Source of the DNA: Bacteroidales bacterium
GTDB lineage: Bacteria > Bacteroidota > Bacteroidia > Bacteroidales > UBA932
Direction of reading: 5' to 3'
Assembly: GCA_017504965.1 (NCBI GenBank)
Contig: JAFVQD010000003.1
Coordinates: 98,927-162,926, forward strand
DNA length: 64,000 bases
In this document: positions 1-8,802 of the stretch, one piece after another
Position numbering within the stretch: position 1 is the stretch's first letter
How the letters are laid out: each line of letters starts with the position of its first letter
Position numbers and translations under genes: made by a program
The notes under the pieces: generated by a model
Database searches by the model: none
Seen by the model: the letters and a program-made list of their open reading frames with translations, nothing else
Told to the model about the DNA's origin: nothing

Positions 1-1361
1 TTGCCGGGGATGGTGAATACCAGATTCCCATCCACCTCTGCACTTTGGATGGTTATTCCGAATTTGCTGACTACATCGAGGGTCAGTCTTATGTATGGCA
101 GACTGGTGGCATTGGTCACAGTCAGGACACTGTTTTTCTTGCTCAGAGGGAGAGCCATCAGGAGCCCCGATATAAGCTGCGATCCCTTTTTGCCGGAAAT
201 GGTCACTTTCCCACCGGCCAATGGACCGCTTACCACTGCAGGGAGGGTGCTCTCTGCAGAGAGGATACATTTGGCGTCAAACTCCTCGAGGGACTCTTTG
301 CACCCGTACATCTCTCTGTTCAGGAGTGTCCCTGAGCCGGTGATGGTCACCCCTTCTCCCAGCTGGGCTGCGATGGGGATGCACAGGCGGGAAAGGAGCC
401 CTGACTCACCTACGAAGAGGTTCAGTGTATTGGGGGTGATAAATGATGAGGTCATCACGTGGGGCATCACGGCGTTCTGTTTGGTGATCTCCTTGAAACC
501 TTTACTATGGATAGTGACATTGTCCCCCAGGACATCTACCCCTGCTCCGATCTGCTTCACCACTCCGAGTGCATAGTCTATGTCGTCGCAGCGGCTGAGA
601 TTCTGGAACTCACTCTCACCCTTGGCGAGCGATGCCGCGATGATTGCCCTTTGGGCCACACTCTTGGAAGCAGGGATGGTAATCTCCCCCTCGATTTTGT
701 GCCCAGGGGCAAATTTCTCCATCTGCTGGTATGAGAACTGCCCGATATTCCACTTGTCCCCTGCACTCAGGGTGCAATACATAAACGGTGCTCCGATATT
801 CAATGCCTCCAGACGGGTGTAGCGCCCTACTGAGCCCATAGTAAAAGCGATGAGCTGAGTCCCTTTGCCGAAGGCGCCGAGGCGGTGCTGTTCATACAGC
901 TGCATCACCCTCTCTGCATCCTGGATAGAGTTTGCCTGGGTGCAAATCTTAATGATATCTGCCCCCCTTTTGGCAGCTCTGCGGCAAACATCCATCAGCT
1001 CTGCTGTCTGTGGGGTGGAGTTATAATTGTGGAAAGAGAAAATTTTCTTGAGATTCCTTTTTTTGAGGGTGGGGGCCAATGACTGGAAAAATGAGTCCGA
1101 GGACAATACATCCACATCTATGTACCTGGCTCCCGACTGCACAGCTGCCTCCGCGAGGTGTCTGGTGCTCTTGCGGCACACCGCAATAAGGGGCACCTTG
1201 GCCTCCAGGAACAATTGTCTGGTCTGATTTTCAGAGAGATTGCAAAGATCCAGACGCACCTCTCCGATAAGATCGGGAAACTTCTTCAGGAGCTTCTCGC
1301 ACTTCTTTACAGACTTGACGCAGTCCTCATATTTATAGTCAGTAATACTAATGCAATACAT
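1..1361 (-). CDS. AroD-AroA fusion: type I 3-dehydroquinate dehydratase joined to EPSP synthase (3' end cut by window edge)
   Basis: I translated this reading frame by hand from the minus strand; it stays open to the window edge (about 453 codons). Residues 1-215 are a type I 3-dehydroquinate dehydratase: GEVRLDL at 33-39, the FSFHNYN segment with the catalytic His at 111, the Schiff-base Lys in IIKICT at 138, and the MGSVGRYTR arginine near 183. From about residue 222 the frame runs without a stop into an EPSP synthase N-terminus with the phosphoenolpyruvate/shikimate-binding motif PASKSVAQRA at 230-239. It would catalyse shikimate pathway steps 3 and 6. It overlaps the end of aroB by 14 bp, so the two are translationally coupled. 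The EPSP synthase C-terminus is outside the window. Confidence 0.88.
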   Translation of the reverse strand, partial: MYCISITDYKYEDCVKSVKKCEKLLKKFPDLIGEVRLDLCNLSENQTRQLFLEAKVPLIAVCRKSTRHLAEAAVQSGARYIDVDVLSSDSFFQSLAPTLKKRNLKKIFSFHNYNSTPQTAELMDVCRRAAKRGADIIKICTQANSIQDAERVMQLYEQHRLGAFGKGTQLIAFTMGSVGRYTRLEALNIGAPFMYCTLSAGDKWNIGQFSYQQMEKFAPGHKIEGEITIPASKSVAQRAIIAASLAKGESEFQNLSRCDDIDYALGVVKQIGAGVDVLGDNVTIHSKGFKEITKQNAVMPHVMTSSFITPNTLNLFVGESGLLSRLCIPIAAQLGEGVTITGSGTLLNREMYGCKESLEEFDAKCILSAESTLPAVVSGPLAGGKVTISGKKGSQLISGLLMALPLSKKNSVLTVTNATSLPYIRLTLDVVSKFGITIQSAEVDGNLVFTIPG

Positions 1362-2364
1362 CTGCAGCAGCTTTTGCTAAATCTTCAAAACTAATGGTCT
1401 CGATGCACGATTTCCCAATTTCTTGTAAAAGTACAAAATCTACCCCGTTTTCTCCCCTTTTTTTATCATTTTTTACTGCATCCATAAGATTTTCCACTCC
1501 GTATGGGACCTGAAGGTCAAAACCCATCATATCGAGGGTACTGCAGAACTCCTTCAGAGACTCTTCTGGAAGGTACCCTTTGAGGGCAGATATCTGTGCA
1601 GCGATCTTCATCCCTTTGGCTACAGCCTCGCCGTGGAGGAGCGGTTCTCTGGCAGCGGCTGCGCACTTCTCGATAGCGTGACCGAAAGTGTGGCCGAAGT
1701 TGAGAAGCTTCCTCTCGCCGCTTTCACGGAAATCCCTCTCCACTACATCTGCCTTGATCTGTATTGCGGTAGCGAGAAGTTCCCTGAATTCCGGGGTGCC
1801 GGTGTCAAAGCCTTGGGTCAGATAATTTTTTGCTTTGGCGAAGCTCTCGGCATCTTTAATGGCAAAAGCCTTTATCATCTCAGCCGCTCCGGCGAGAAGT
1901 TCCCTGCGCGGAAGGGTCCTGAGGGTGGAGGTGTTGATGTATGTAAACTCCGGAAGGGAGAAAGTGCCGAGGATATTTTTGAGACCGTCAAGATTGACCC
2001 CGGTCTTGCCACCGGTGGAGGCATCGACTTGAGCCAGAAGGGTAGTGGGGAGATAACCGCACTTGATCCCTCTTTTAAAAATGGATGCTACAAAACCACC
2101 GATATCTGTCAAAATCCCACCGCCGACGCACAATAGAAATGTGCTGCGGCTGCACTCCATCGCGACAAGTCTCTTGGCAATAGTCTCCACTGTGGCGAGG
2201 GTCTTTTGTCCCTCTGAGATCTCCACTTCGATTTGTGGAAAAGGGAAATAGCGGCCATAAAGGTGACTGATCCCCTTGTCAATAAGGACTACGACCTCTT
2301 TTTTCCCTTCAAGAAGAGGGGAGAGCGCCTCAAAATTATCGTGTATGAAGAAAGTTTTTGACAT
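1348..2364 (-). CDS. aroB: 3-dehydroquinate synthase
   Basis: This 338-residue protein makes 3-dehydroquinate from DAHP, the second step of the shikimate pathway, in the cytoplasm. The family signatures are clear: the NAD-binding GGGILTDIGGF segment near 81-91, DASTGGKTGVN, and the metal-binding NFGHTFGHAIE and HGEAVAKGM motifs. Length is slightly below the usual 350-360. It is upstream of and overlaps the AroD-AroA fusion, so this is a small aromatic biosynthesis operon. The start is the first Met, 24 bp before divergently read promoter DNA for a tRNA. Confidence 0.96.
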   Translation of the reverse strand: MSKTFFIHDNFEALSPLLEGKKEVVVLIDKGISHLYGRYFPFPQIEVEISEGQKTLATVETIAKRLVAMECSRSTFLLCVGGGILTDIGGFVASIFKRGIKCGYLPTTLLAQVDASTGGKTGVNLDGLKNILGTFSLPEFTYINTSTLRTLPRRELLAGAAEMIKAFAIKDAESFAKAKNYLTQGFDTGTPEFRELLATAIQIKADVVERDFRESGERKLLNFGHTFGHAIEKCAAAAREPLLHGEAVAKGMKIAAQISALKGYLPEESLKEFCSTLDMMGFDLQVPYGVENLMDAVKNDKKRGENGVDFVLLQEIGKSCIETISFEDLAKAAADVLH

Positions 2365-2387
2365 ATTTCACAAAGGTAATAAAATAT

Positions 2388-2420
2388 GGTTTTGATATTT
2401 ATAAATTTTTAATACCTTTG
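2388..2420 (+). promoter_or_regulatory. promoter of tRNA-Leu(CAA)
   Basis: The -7 box TACCTTTG (2413-2420) matches the Bacteroidota TAnnTTTG consensus, and GGTTTTG (2388-2394) provides the -33 element 18 bp upstream. The tRNA begins 26 bp downstream. Confidence 0.75.
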
Positions 2421-2445
2421 CACCGCAAAGTTTACCTCTGCTAAT

Positions 2446-2529
2446 GCCCAGATGGCGGAATCGGTAGACGCGCTGGTCTCAAACACCAGTGGGGTAACAC
2501 CTGTGCCGGTTCGACCCCGGCTCTGGGTA
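2446..2529 (+). tRNA. tRNA-Leu, anticodon CAA
   Basis: The molecule has an 84-nt class II shape with a long variable arm. The acceptor GCCCAGA pairs with TCTGGGT (last pair G-T), discriminator A. The anticodon stem CTGGT/ACCAG encloses the loop CTCAAAC, giving anticodon CAA (reads UUG). The T arm carries GGTTCGACCCC. CCA is not encoded, unlike the second tRNA-Leu in this window. Confidence 0.95.
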
Positions 2530-2730
2530 CGGAAGCGGGGAAAGTTGAAAAACTTTCCTCGCTTTTTTTATTTTTTCCACGTAACTCATTGGTTCCAGTA
2601 TTTTCTGATCCATTTTTTTTGAATACTCTTTTACCTCTTCCCCTTTTATATTTTTACCAATAGTCTCAGTAAAAGTATTGTCAGGAATAGCTTTAAAATC
2701 TGCACCCTTAATAAAAACAAAAATGGTCAT
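2479..2730 (-). CDS. small open frame of uncertain reality running into the tRNA antisense strand
   Basis: The frame would encode 83 residues starting MTIFVFIKGADF, with a GGAAGA stretch shortly before the start that could serve as a ribosome site. Only the first 60 or so residues look protein-like; the last 20 are the antisense of the terminator and tRNA-Leu. It follows the broken small membrane-protein frame at 2752-2942. It may be the truncated end of a gene cut off by recombination at the tRNA. I do not recognise it. Confidence 0.25.
   Translation of the reverse strand: MTIFVFIKGADFKAIPDNTFTETIGKNIKGEEVKEYSKKMDQKILEPMSYVEKIKKARKVFQLSPLPYPEPGSNRHRCYPTGV
2534..2569 (+). terminator. rho-independent terminator after tRNA-Leu(CAA)
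   Basis: A 13-bp stem (AGCGGGGAAAGTT at 2534-2546 with AACTTTCCTCGCT at 2551-2563, one G-T pair) has a GAAA tetraloop and is followed by seven T. Confidence 0.9.
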
Positions 2731-2751
2731 AGATTTTGCTTCTTCCTTCAG

Positions 2752-2942
2752 TTATCTAACTATTTCTCTAATTCCGGAATCTGAGATAATACTAAGATCT
2801 TCATCCTCAGTGTCAGAATTATCATTCTCTGAATTACCAATATACTTTTTACACAGAAAATGGCACCTACGAGAGCAATAACTATTAATATAAAACGCTC
2901 ACTCCATCTGAATTTTGTTTTTTTATAATTAAATAACAACAC
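2752..2942 (-). pseudogene. small one-helix membrane protein with acidic tail, apparently frameshifted
   Basis: The starting frame gives MLLFNYKKTKFRWSERF followed by a hydrophobic stretch of about 20 residues, then turns implausible. In the next frame the same DNA reads YIGNSENDNSDTEDEDLS and continues to a stop at 2752, a convincing acidic tail. The two halves join if one A is added to the AAAAA run near 2845. This suggests a homopolymer frameshift, either real decay or a sequence error. The repaired product would be about 63 residues. Function unknown. Confidence 0.35.
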
Positions 2943-3020
2943 ATTAATACTATTACTTCAGCACTTTTATGAGATTCTTCTTCATATGTTCATTAGCCTC
3001 TGTATTGCCCCTACTTCACC

Positions 3021-4556
3021 TCAATTCATTCCCTTCAGTTTTACCAACATCCTAGAAACCCACTCTTTTTCTTCTGCTAAATATCCATTATAGAAATCCC
3101 ATGTATCATCACTCTCAATAGACTTCATATCTTCTCTAGAATTATCAATATATGTTTTATAACTCTCTAAATGAGATATCGCATCGTGAACTCTATTCAA
3201 TCTCAATAGAGCAATTATCTCACTCTTGTAAATGTTAATATTTTCAGGATTGATAGATTTCGCCTTGGTTATGAGCGTGAGGGCTTCAAGATTACTATCA
3301 GTTGTGTTCTTTGTTGCCATTATACAATTTGCCTTTAGTATATAGTCATCCGATTGAGCCACTCCATTTTCTATATTTTGATTAACTAAAGTCAGACATT
3401 GCCTAAATCGACGATCCTGATACTTCATTGTAGCCACATCAGTAACAGCAAAAGAAATAATTTTCTCAAAATCCTTAGACTTTTCAGTAGATGGTTTCCC
3501 TGAATCATTAATTCTAGAGACAAGTGCAGGATGAGTATAAGAATTTACATACATCACATTATTTCTTTCTATTATGTATTCCTTCTCCATTCTGCTTAAA
3601 GCAGTTGAAAGAGCGTTCTTGTCATAACCAAGTATTTCAAGAACTTTTACTGCTAATTTATCTGCTTCTTTTTCCTGTTCATGGTTATACTCCATTCCTA
3701 ACCTTTCAAGTACTTGCATACCAATACTTGTTGATAATACTGCCATATTGAATGTAGCAGCTCCAGGGACATAATAACTATTATTCGCAACAGCCACACC
3801 CTCAGCCACGGCTGTTAATCCTGTTGCCAATGCAGCCCAGAATTCTGCACGATTTTGGCGTTGCGCAGCCTTATTGATATTCTGTATTGAATGATCTAAA
3901 ATAAAGTGTGCGATTTCATGTGCCAAAACTGCCACCAATTCATCCTCTGAATGCAAAACTGATAACAAGCCTGTATTTAATACTATTGTACCATTAGGGT
4001 AGCAACATGCATTAATAATTGGATTCTGCTGAATAAGAACATTTATACTCCCTGGCCTTCCATCAATTAACTGAATAGGAGCTATTTTTGCAATAATACT
4101 ATAAATATAATTTTCCAAATAAGGGTCATTTAAAGCTAAATCATAACTTTCAACTCTACTTATATACTCTAATGCATCCTCTTCCATCTCTCTCCTTAGT
4201 TTATATTGAAAGCCCTTATCCTTCAGCATATAAAGCACATTTGTAATAATCTGAGCATCCCAAAAATCCTGAACGTTCTTGTACTCAAATTCAAAACAAT
4301 CATCTATCCTTGATGTTATCTCAACCCTTCTACCATCTTTTGTAGTAATAAAAAATTTCTCAATTAATTTATCTGAATATGTTTTAGTTGGATCGGTATG
4401 ACTTTCGTGTGTAAACTTTACCAAAGTTACTTGTTCTCCTTTTTTTAGTACTCCATTATTCCTAATTATTTTAGCGCTCAAATCCAAGTTAAACTCTTGA
4501 GAATAAGATATAATACATAGCAAGCATAGGGTAATTGAGATAATAAATTTTTTCAT
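3021..4556 (-). CDS. secreted M48-family zinc metalloprotease with C-terminal TPR-like region
   Basis: The 511-residue protein begins with a signal peptide (MKKFIISITLCLLCIISYS). The M48 zinc-binding motif HEIAH is at 213-217, and the downstream EKEADKLAV segment supplies the third ligand glutamate. The C-terminal 150 residues are helical and TPR-like, as in the BepA/YfgC group of periplasmic proteases that handle outer-membrane proteins; that parallel is family knowledge, not shown here. The gene is AT-rich and monocistronic, next to an IS remnant upstream. Confidence 0.82.
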   Translation of the reverse strand: MKKFIISITLCLLCIISYSQEFNLDLSAKIIRNNGVLKKGEQVTLVKFTHESHTDPTKTYSDKLIEKFFITTKDGRRVEITSRIDDCFEFEYKNVQDFWDAQIITNVLYMLKDKGFQYKLRREMEEDALEYISRVESYDLALNDPYLENYIYSIIAKIAPIQLIDGRPGSINVLIQQNPIINACCYPNGTIVLNTGLLSVLHSEDELVAVLAHEIAHFILDHSIQNINKAAQRQNRAEFWAALATGLTAVAEGVAVANNSYYVPGAATFNMAVLSTSIGMQVLERLGMEYNHEQEKEADKLAVKVLEILGYDKNALSTALSRMEKEYIIERNNVMYVNSYTHPALVSRINDSGKPSTEKSKDFEKIISFAVTDVATMKYQDRRFRQCLTLVNQNIENGVAQSDDYILKANCIMATKNTTDSNLEALTLITKAKSINPENINIYKSEIIALLRLNRVHDAISHLESYKTYIDNSREDMKSIESDDTWDFYNGYLAEEKEWVSRMLVKLKGMN

Positions 4557-4616
4557 TTCCAGATATTTTTAAATCCGTACGAAGTTACAAATAATTCTAC
4601 TTTTATAGCTACTACT

Positions 4617-5874
4617 GATGCGATAAATTTTGTTTAAAAAACCAACTTCAGTTCATTGACATTCTGATTTTGAATGAGCGGTTAAGGAACATTTAAGAGT
4701 TCCTTGACATCTCTCCTGGTGAGTAGCGATGTTCCAAGTACTTTAAAGATCTTTGTAATTGTAGTGCAGCTTTCACCCATACCAGTAATAGGTAGGTGCT
4801 GATTGAATCCAATGGTGGGTCTTTACATCATTTTATGAGCATCCCAATGGGACTTTGATAGTCAGGTTTTTCTTGGTCCATTTGAAGAACGTTTCAATCT
4901 GTCACCGGTTACGATATATGTTGGCAATTACAAGTGACCCAAGTTCAAAGTTGTTGGTTATAAAGGTGGTAACCTCATTCTTTTCAGCATCATAGAACTC
5001 TATAAGGCGCAAGTCTTTGGGATACTTTTTTAGCTGATATAACCACTAAGATGAATGGTATTGTCAACTACATCATACTTTATAGTCGCCTTTGTTCTTG
5101 TAACGAAATAGGTTCCGTTTAGATGCATCCTGTACAGAGCTTCATAGTCAGCATAGGCCTTATCCATCGTATAGATAGCCCATTTGTAGGACTCATATAC
5201 ATCTAGGAAGTTTCTGTCGTGCCATCTGCTGTCCGTGATATAGATACTATCTGGTATGCTTCCACTTAAGTCCAAGACCGTGTGCATCTTGACTCCTCCC
5301 TTGGAGAACTTGCCCAAAGCCCATTTAGATAATTTGATGCTGCGAGGGATTGTTGTAGAGTTAATTGCAAAGATCTCCCATCCGGGAAGATATACATCAG
5401 GAATGTTTTCCTTGGTGTACATCGTACGAACCTTTCAGATGAGCCACAAACCAAGTTCTTCGAAGATTCTGTAATCTCTGGATTCGTTTGCTTTGGATAG
5501 GGAGGATGAATCTACAACGACAGGAATACCAAGATGATAAGCGGTATTATTAACAGACCTGAGAACCAATATGATATCCTTCAGTGACTTATATCCGGCC
5601 AACTGACCAAACATCAGATGAAGACAATGGCTGTAGCTATTGAGGTTCTTCGCATGAAAGTCTCCTTTATACTTCTTGACGGAGTCTTTAAAGACCTATC
5701 TGGGAAAGTAGGTCATGATCTGAGAGAAGACATATTTGTCTTTGTTCATGATTTGCGGCTTTAAATAGCCACAAATTTAGCCAAACACTCATTTCAAATC
5801 GTAAAAAGTCAAAGAGCTATTTAAATAATTTATAGTTAATGACTTGAAACGACGTTGAACCGAATTATCGCATC
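4617..5874 (-). mobile_element. degenerate IS4-type insertion sequence with matching terminal repeats
   Basis: GATGCGATAA at 4617-4626 and its reverse complement at 5865-5874 form a 10-bp perfect terminal inverted repeat around a decayed transposase gene. The interval of 1258 bp fits an IS4-family element. I saw no obvious target-site duplication in the flanks, so the boundaries are probable, not proven. Confidence 0.6.
4640..5749 (-). pseudogene. IS4-family (DUF4372-type) DDE transposase, broken
   Basis: Reading the minus strand from 5749 gives MNKDKYVFSQIMTYFPR, then a stop, then recognisable transposase segments (LSKANESRDYRIFEELG; FSKGGVKMHTVLDLSG; ETFFKWTKKN) separated by further stops and frame changes. 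The longest uninterrupted part is 5422-5030. The usual first catalytic Asp (in FA-I-D-S-T-T) reads Asn here (INSTT). The copy cannot be active. The 3' boundary near 4640 is approximate. Confidence 0.8.
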
Positions 5875-6040
5875 GGAAAGCGATTCAAATCGCAAACAAG
5901 TAAACCAGTATAAAGTGTTAAATATTAACAAGTTAGATGTAAATAATGCAAATTTAACGCATCACTAGTGTTCAAATTTCATAAATAAATCTTAAATTCT
6001 ACATAGTAAAACACTTTAATGTTATTTATTAGAAAGTTTG

Positions 6041-6048
6041 TATTTTTG
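6041..6048 (+). promoter_or_regulatory. -7 box of the gene at 6077
   Basis: TATTTTTG matches TAnnTTTG. It lies 28 bp before the ATG at 6077. It also overlaps the start of the longer open frame beginning at 6038, which argues for the shorter start. Confidence 0.55.
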
Positions 6049-6076
6049 CTTACTAAGTATTTTCCTTGAGTGTGCT

Positions 6077-6754
6077 ATGATTAAAGAAAGTGATATTGTT
6101 GAATCAATTGATAGTACTCTTGTTTCATCTGATTTATCAGATGTAGCTATAGATATGTCAGAGAATTGCATTGATAGTATTCTGAATGATGGCCTTTTTA
6201 GAGACATACCTGTCATACGTAGTCTGGTAGGAATTATAAAAACTACAAAATCCATCTCAAATGTATTGCTTCTGAAGAAAATAATAGCATTCATGAGAAA
6301 CTTAAGCGGTACTTCAACGGAGATGAGGCAAGATATGATTTTCAAGCTCAATTCTAAACGGAGTTATCGCGAAAGTGTTGGGGAGCAAATACTTTTTATT
6401 TTGGACAAGTGTGACTCTTTAACAAAAGCAGATTTACAAGGGATAATCTTTGCACAATATGTTAAAGGGAATATTCCTCCTGAGAAGTTTATGAAGATAG
6501 CTCAAATTATCAATAATAATGACATCTCTGAGATTCTGTTTTTTATTCGGAATATAACAAATGAGTGCTTGGAACATATAGACTACTCACCATTTGTAAA
6601 TATGGGAGTTGTCACCATTCACGATACATGTACAATTAGAAAAGTAAGACCTGAACTAATGGGGGCGAGTTTGAATGTAGGTAAACTATACCCATGGATT
6701 AATGAAAATGGGCAAATTCTAAAGAACATATTATACGATTACTTAAGTAAATAA
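6077..6754 (+). CDS. conserved-looking protein of unknown function
   Basis: I chose Met at 6077 (225 residues, MIKESDIVESIDST) because the -7 box overlaps the alternative start 39 bp upstream. The protein is soluble and mostly helical. A central segment DGLFRDIPVIRSLVGIIKT is followed by a basic stretch. No signal peptide, membrane span or catalytic motif is visible. It sits alone between two dead transposons in AT-rich DNA, so it is probably horizontally acquired cargo. I do not recognise a function. Confidence 0.65.
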   Translation: MIKESDIVESIDSTLVSSDLSDVAIDMSENCIDSILNDGLFRDIPVIRSLVGIIKTTKSISNVLLLKKIIAFMRNLSGTSTEMRQDMIFKLNSKRSYRESVGEQILFILDKCDSLTKADLQGIIFAQYVKGNIPPEKFMKIAQIINNNDISEILFFIRNITNECLEHIDYSPFVNMGVVTIHDTCTIRKVRPELMGASLNVGKLYPWINENGQILKNILYDYLSK

Positions 6755-7004
6755 TACCCCTCCGAGTTGCGGGAGCAAGGGATTCAAAACCTCCGGTTTT
6801 GCAGCTAAAAACACATCTTGCTTTTTTTCGGTTATGGCCATTATTCTCCCAGCCAGAACTATTGACATTAGAATGAAAAAATCCTACCATACCTAAGAGT
6901 TTTGTCCTTTTATATTAAAGTGATTTGTGCGGGGTTGGACATTTAGTAGGATGAAATCCTTGCAATAAATTGATTTTCACATCTTTGTGAAGATTGTCGT
7001 TGAT

Positions 7005-7330
7005 GTGCTTAAAAAATGCTCTTTCTGTGGGTCTAAAAATGTGGTCAAGAATGGCTTGCGAGACAGCACTTAACGGAATAAATGCAAGGATTGCGACCGA
7101 TACGTATTCAGATGTGTCAGTTCCATCAGATGCTGATAGTGCGCAGATATATGATTCAAGACCTTGATATACAAGTATCTAAGAAGCTACTTGACCTTGT
7201 AAATGTCATTACAAAGACTGATAAGAAAAGCTTTATTGGGGCGTTCAATGTTTGGTGTGAGAAGTATAAAGATGTGATAAACGAAAGAGTTAGATTTTGT
7301 TATATAGCCTTCGCCAACCACCGGAATACC
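7005..7330 (+). pseudogene. zinc-ribbon (IS256/MULE-like) transposase remnant
   Basis: From the GTG at 7005 the frame reads KKCSFCGSKNVVKNG, a stop, then NKCKDCDRY: a typical two-knuckle Cys zinc ribbon at the N-terminus of this transposase type. A different frame from 7082 then gives CQFHQMLIVRRYMIQD and ITKTDKKSFIGAFNVW, which belong far into the catalytic domain. So the gene has a stop, a large internal deletion and a frame change. The family call is by motif resemblance. Confidence 0.7.
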
Positions 7331-7339
7331 ATACAGTCG

Positions 7340-7377
7340 ATTCCAAATAAGCACGGTCGACCGTGCTTATTTGGAAT
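7340..7377. repeat. 38-bp perfect palindrome
   Basis: The 38 bases are exactly self-complementary, with the centre GGTCGACC at 7355-7362 and no loop. It lies directly after the zinc-ribbon transposase remnant. A spacer-free palindrome of this length is unexpected by chance and may mark a head-to-head DNA join. Confidence 0.9.
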
Positions 7378-7472
7378 TTACTACATAAAACATTATTTAC
7401 CTATTACTTACGAAGGAAAAATAAGCAACACATATTCATTTTACACTATCCGCATCTTAAAAAACCATTACA

Positions 7473-7515
7473 TAAATTGCCAAATCCTATAAAAAACATA
7501 AGATTTGGCAATTTA
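7473..7515. repeat. inverted repeat after the PIN gene (left bracket of the PIN/HEPN/ATPase block)
   Basis: TAAATTGCCAAATC (7473-7486) and GATTTGGCAATTTA (7502-7515) are a perfect 14-bp inverted repeat with a 15-nt AT-rich spacer. It is 21 bp beyond the 3' end of the PIN gene. Its inner arms (TTGCCAAATC) recur in the hairpin at 11192-11228 before the ATPase gene. It could also act as a terminator, but no clear T run follows on either strand. Confidence 0.8.
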
Positions 7516-7536
7516 TACAACGATTCGGAAGTTAGG

Positions 7537-8775
7537 CTACTTAATTACGACATCCAATGACCCTCTCTTCGTTTCTGACAGGTTAGCATCAACAATAGCC
7601 CACTGTATCGTAAATGAATTCGTATCAGAGACATTTACATATGGTGTTATATCCAGTTCCATCTGTAATCCTTGTAATAGCCCATATCCGGCTTCTTGGA
7701 ACTCCCTATTTTTTATTGATCGATCCTTATTCCATAGCCATACATTCTCTTTCACGTCAGCAAGAGGCCTTATCATTGCTCTCCTTGTTTCTCGCGGCAT
7801 GGCAATCCAACCAATCTCCGGTTTTAAAGGTATCAAACATGCAGTGGAGACACGACTTTTATTATATAAATATAATTTTACATTATCGGGGAATCTCAGA
7901 AAAATCATCATATCTCCAGTAGGAGCTGTGCCATTATTGATCACTTTAAAAGATAATTTTTGAAAAGATGCATCCGTAATTTCTTTTGTTAGCATTAATC
8001 TTTTATACTCATATTCCTCTTTGATATACTCCTCTCTCTCTTTATTATATGCCTCTATCTTTGCAGCGTCAATCTCTTGAGTAAACAAATAACTTGGATC
8101 TGCAATAACTTTTGAATAATTGTCAGTTGTCGCCTCAGGGAAGTTGAATATCACTTCATCCATAGCACATTTTAATTCCTCGTCTACGTTTCTTAACAAA
8201 GGACGATTTAAAATCTTCTCACTATCACCACTATCGAACAAAACAGCAGGTGATGAATGTCGAGTCTTTAATTGTTCCAATTCCTGTCTTAACCTCTGAA
8301 TTTCAATATCTTTTTCATCTTGTTCTGGAGGAAGTAAATACTCATCTTCCATCAAATAATGGTCTAATCCAAAGTCCTCGGCAGTAAATTGTATATTCTT
8401 ATCTGCACTAACAATAATTATATCATCCTTTTTCCATCCTGACTTTAAAGCAGTTAGAATAATCATATTGTCACTTCTGCTCAAGTCGAACAATCTCCTA
8501 TCCTCTTCTGTAGGATTTGGAGCTTTACAACGAAGCACTGGAATTTTAACTTTCTCATGATTAATTAATATCTCGTACAATTTACTCGATATCTTTTTGG
8601 CTCTCTTCTGAATTTTCCCTTTTGCCGAATCCTTCTTCTCATCAAGTTCTGCATGTACTTTAGGCACAACAACAATCGTATATTGAGCCTCTATTCCGAG
8701 TAGTTTATTCCACGGAATTTGTTGAAAGTCCTGATAATGCAAATATATGTTAGTATCAAGAAATAGGTATTTCAT
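7537..8775 (-). CDS. PIN-domain ribonuclease-like protein with long C-terminal domain
   Basis: The N-terminal 140 residues are a PIN domain, the RNase fold of VapC-type toxins and PhoH-linked nucleases. It begins FLDTNIY with Asp7, has an acidic AELDEK segment near 42-47, RSDNMIILTAL near 101-111 and VSADKNIQF near 122-130, giving the expected set of acidic residues. A coiled coil follows (about 155-170), then a 230-residue C-terminal part I do not recognise. At 412 residues it is far longer than VapC. It is third in a same-strand block after the ATPase and the HEPN protein (27-bp gap), and no small antitoxin gene sits beside it. Confidence 0.8.
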   Translation of the reverse strand: MKYLFLDTNIYLHYQDFQQIPWNKLLGIEAQYTIVVVPKVHAELDEKKDSAKGKIQKRAKKISSKLYEILINHEKVKIPVLRCKAPNPTEEDRRLFDLSRSDNMIILTALKSGWKKDDIIIVSADKNIQFTAEDFGLDHYLMEDEYLLPPEQDEKDIEIQRLRQELEQLKTRHSSPAVLFDSGDSEKILNRPLLRNVDEELKCAMDEVIFNFPEATTDNYSKVIADPSYLFTQEIDAAKIEAYNKEREEYIKEEYEYKRLMLTKEITDASFQKLSFKVINNGTAPTGDMMIFLRFPDNVKLYLYNKSRVSTACLIPLKPEIGWIAMPRETRRAMIRPLADVKENVWLWNKDRSIKNREFQEAGYGLLQGLQMELDITPYVNVSDTNSFTIQWAIVDANLSETKRGSLDVVIK

Positions 8776-8802
8776 TATAGAACGCTGAATAAACCATTTA
8801 TA

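Noticed and set aside
1..576. 191-codon plus-strand frame at the window start
   Set aside because: It is antisense to the well-supported AroD-AroA frame and has no family features.
4617..5874. Active IS4 element
   Set aside because: The transposase has several stops and frame changes and Asn in place of the first catalytic Asp; no target duplication was seen.
6038..6076. Upstream start for the gene at 6077
   Set aside because: The 13 extra codons overlap the -7 box TATTTTTG, so they would lie before the transcription start.
6760..6830. Possible tRNA 3'-end fragment on the minus strand
   Set aside because: GGTTTTGAATCCC resembles a T arm, but stems do not pair properly and no acceptor or anticodon arm exists; the short GGTTTTG hairpin is more likely chance or a weak terminator.
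7505..7963. Plus-strand frame opposite the PIN gene end
   Set aside because: It starts inside the palindrome and is antisense to the C-terminal domain of the PIN protein, which is continuous and protein-like.
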